In this document: piece after piece, positions 62,523 through 64,000 of the stretch | How the letters are laid out: every line of letters begins with the position of its first letter | Position numbering within the stretch: the first letter of the stretch is position 1 | Assembly: GCA_013177935.1 (NCBI GenBank) | Contig: JABLXZ010000002.1 | Location: 186,001-250,000 of the forward strand | Direction: 5' to 3' | Length of the DNA stretch: 64,000 bases | Source of the DNA: a candidate division WOR-3 bacterium | Lineage (GTDB): Bacteria; Hydrothermota; Tepidihabitantia; Tepidihabitantales; Tepidihabitantaceae | Translations under genes and position numbers: made by a program | The notes under the pieces: generated by a model | What the model saw: the letters and a program-made list of their open reading frames with translations, nothing else | What the model was told of the DNA's origin: nothing | The model's database searches: none

Positions 62523-62551
62523 AGAATACCGCGCGGGTCTTGATAAATCAA
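62523..62551 (-). promoter_or_regulatory. Promoter of the MarC gene, leaderless type
   Basis: Minus strand TTGATT (62551-62546), a 17 bp spacer and TATTCT (62528-62523), ending 7 bp before ATG 62515. No ribosome site. Confidence 0.6.
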
Positions 62552-62656
62552 GTCAGGCGTACTGTTTTTCTTGCAACCAGGAGGCGATGGGTTTAGTCTA
62601 TTTATATATAAGGTGGGAAATGGGGGTGGAACGGCATTTATAAAAAGGAGTAGGCG

Positions 62657-63658
62657 ATGACAGAGTTGCAGCAGGACGATATCAGACGGATTCATGAGGA
62701 GATAGAAAGAGAGAGTGTGTTTGTTCAGGCGCTGACCGCTGAGGTCGGCAAGGTGATTGTCGGGCAAAAGTATTTGATTGAAAGGCTGCTGGTCGGGCTT
62801 CTGGCAAACGGGCACATCTTAATTGAAGGTGTGCCCGGACTGGCAAAGACCTATGCAGTGAAGGCGCTTGCCGGTGCAATCAGCGCCCGGTTCCAGCGGA
62901 TTCAGTTTACGCCCGACCTTTTGCCCGCCGACATCATCGGCACGCAGATTTACAATCAGCGGACCGGTGAATTCACCGCGCGCAAGGGTCCGATTTTTGC
63001 CAATTTTGTGCTGGCCGACGAAATTAACCGGGCACCACCCAAGGTGCAGAGTGCACTGCTCGAGGCGATGCAGGAACGGCAGGTGACGATTGGGGATGAG
63101 ACCTTCCGCCTCGAGGAGCCGTTTTTAGTGCTGGCGACACAGAACCCGATTGAACAGGAGGGTACCTATCCCCTACCTGAAGCACAGACCGACCGGTTTT
63201 TGCTGAAACTGCGGGTGAGTTATCCTTCAAAGGAGGAGGAAAAGCAGATTGTTGAGCGGATGACAAAAGGTGTGGAACCGAAGGTGGCACCGGTTGTGGA
63301 CACAGCAACGATTTTGCGCGGCCGGGAGTTGTGCACCCGCATCTATGTTGACGAGAAGTTGAAGGAGTACATTTTAAATCTGGTTTTTGCCACCCGATTT
63401 CCCAAGGAGCACAACTTAGCGGACCTGGTGCCGCTGATTCGCTATGGCGCTTCGCCCCGGGCATCAATCTATCTTCTGACTGCGAGCCGGGCGATGGCGT
63501 TCTTAAGGCGGCGTGGTTTTGTGATCCCGGAAGACATCAAAGAACTCGCCTATGATGTGCTGCGGCACCGGCTGATTTTGACCTACGAAGCCGAAGCGGA
63601 AGAGTTAACAACCGATGACATCATCCGGCGTGTGCTGGAAGGGGTGGAGGTGCCGTAA
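62657..63658 (+). CDS. MoxR-type AAA+ ATPase
   Basis: A 333-residue MoxR chaperone-like ATPase. Walker A is in ILIEGVPGLAKTYAVKALA, Walker B in FVLADEINRAPPKVQSALLEAMQE, sensor 1 in VLATQNPIEQEGTYPLPEAQTDRF with the arginine-finger region, and the lid follows. MoxR proteins work with DUF58 and von Willebrand-type proteins to activate or assemble metalloenzymes or envelope complexes; here a DUF58 gene follows at 5 bp. ATG 62657 has AAAGGAG upstream. Confidence 0.92.
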   Translation: MTELQQDDIRRIHEEIERESVFVQALTAEVGKVIVGQKYLIERLLVGLLANGHILIEGVPGLAKTYAVKALAGAISARFQRIQFTPDLLPADIIGTQIYNQRTGEFTARKGPIFANFVLADEINRAPPKVQSALLEAMQERQVTIGDETFRLEEPFLVLATQNPIEQEGTYPLPEAQTDRFLLKLRVSYPSKEEEKQIVERMTKGVEPKVAPVVDTATILRGRELCTRIYVDEKLKEYILNLVFATRFPKEHNLADLVPLIRYGASPRASIYLLTASRAMAFLRRRGFVIPEDIKELAYDVLRHRLILTYEAEAEELTTDDIIRRVLEGVEVP

Positions 63659-63663
63659 GAAGG

Positions 63664-64000
63664 ATGCGGGCGGTAACAACGCGACTGGACCTCGCCAAAA
63701 TTCGGCAGATTGAGATTCGCACCCGGCGCCTGGTCAACACCGTGTTTGCCGGAGAGTACCGGTCGAGTTTTAAGGGCCGGGGCGTGGAGTTTGCCGATGT
63801 GCGGGAGTATCAAGTGGGCGACGATGTGCGGACGATTGACTGGCGTTTGACCGCAAGGTTCGGCAAGCCGTTTGTCAAGCAGTTTGCCGAGGAGCGGGAA
63901 CTGCTGGTGATGCTGGTGGTGGACGCTTCAGGTTCCAATCGGTTTGGCACGAAAGGGGCGCTGAAGATTGAGCAGGCAGCGCTGGTAAGTGCGACCCTGG
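63664..64000 (+). CDS. DUF58 protein, 3' end outside window
   Basis: The frame is open from ATG 63664 to the window end. The visible 112 residues start with a short basic segment (RAVTTRLDLAKIRQIEIRTRR) and include the DUF58 signature GEYRSSFKGRGVEFADVREYQ and DDVRTIDWRLTAR, then a von Willebrand-like VMLVVDASGSN. It belongs with the MoxR gene ahead. AAGAAGG precedes the start. Confidence 0.85.
   Translation, partial: MRAVTTRLDLAKIRQIEIRTRRLVNTVFAGEYRSSFKGRGVEFADVREYQVGDDVRTIDWRLTARFGKPFVKQFAEERELLVMLVVDASGSNRFGTKGALKIEQAALVSATL

Overview
This window is a 64 kb piece of a bacterial chromosome of moderately high GC. The best guess is a Gram-negative member of the FCB group, and the combination recalls candidate division WOR-3 (Stahlbacteria). 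That assignment is an inference from gene content: gingipain-like C25 peptidases and a subtilase ending in type IX-secretion-like C-terminal sorting domains, FlgD/CHU_C-type tails, a PEGA protein, a TMTC-like glycosyltransferase and unlinked housekeeping genes. No rRNA or ribosomal protein gene is present to settle it.

Layout. 0-5.6 kb: end of a multi-PAS protein, a PpiD/SurA-type foldase, a five-tRNA array (Glu, Gly, Cys, Leu, Lys), a Mut7-C protein and a histidine ammonia-lyase with Cys in place of the MIO serine. 5.6-11.1 kb: a giant secreted C25 peptidase with CARDB-like and kelch-like repeats. 12-14.9 kb: ribBA-ribH-nusB-phosphoesterase operon. 14.9-17.6 kb: secreted subtilase. 17.7-24.7 kb: two minus-strand operons (beta-barrel protein, lipoprotein, methyltransferase; and PEGA protein, radical SAM AmrS-like, DUF362 ferredoxin, scpA, Mth938-like, DUF488, nadA). 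24.8-34 kb: glnA with a palindromic operator and a tiny beta-carbonic-anhydrase-like gene, a lamin-tail protein, M23 and M19 peptidases and a second C25 peptidase. 34.4-45.1 kb: secreted proteins, a TPR glycosyltransferase, nadE, a deacetylase, a 3D-domain protein, yebC-ruvC-ruvA-ruvB and a secreted SagB-like double-domain protein. 45.4-49.4 kb: a sulfur amino-acid PLP enzyme, threonine synthase and a phosphoglycerate-mutase-like candidate homoserine kinase, forming a threonine/methionine branch operon. 49.4-60 kb: accessory region with a RAYT transposase, an Mrr_N-like protein, an ASCH protein overlapping a PIN-GNAT-EVE-like fusion (an AT-rich island), pgeF, two paralogous AAA+ ATPases flanking an NhaD/ArsB-type transporter, and a degenerate nuclease-like protein. 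60-64 kb: a sodium/solute symporter, MarC, MoxR and the start of a DUF58 protein.

Three observations stand out. First, most first-in-operon genes have a near-consensus -35/-10 promoter whose -10 ends only 6-9 nt before the start codon with no Shine-Dalgarno site, implying widespread leaderless mRNAs; this also fixes several start codons. Second, three neighbouring genes (58.8, 60.0 and 60.3 kb) break this rule: each has a promoter, an intrinsic-terminator hairpin, then a ribosome site and start codon, as in attenuation control. Third, the PIN-GNAT-EVE/ASCH pair is the best candidate for an undescribed toxin or defence-like system. The two AAA+ paralogs look partly homogenised by gene conversion.
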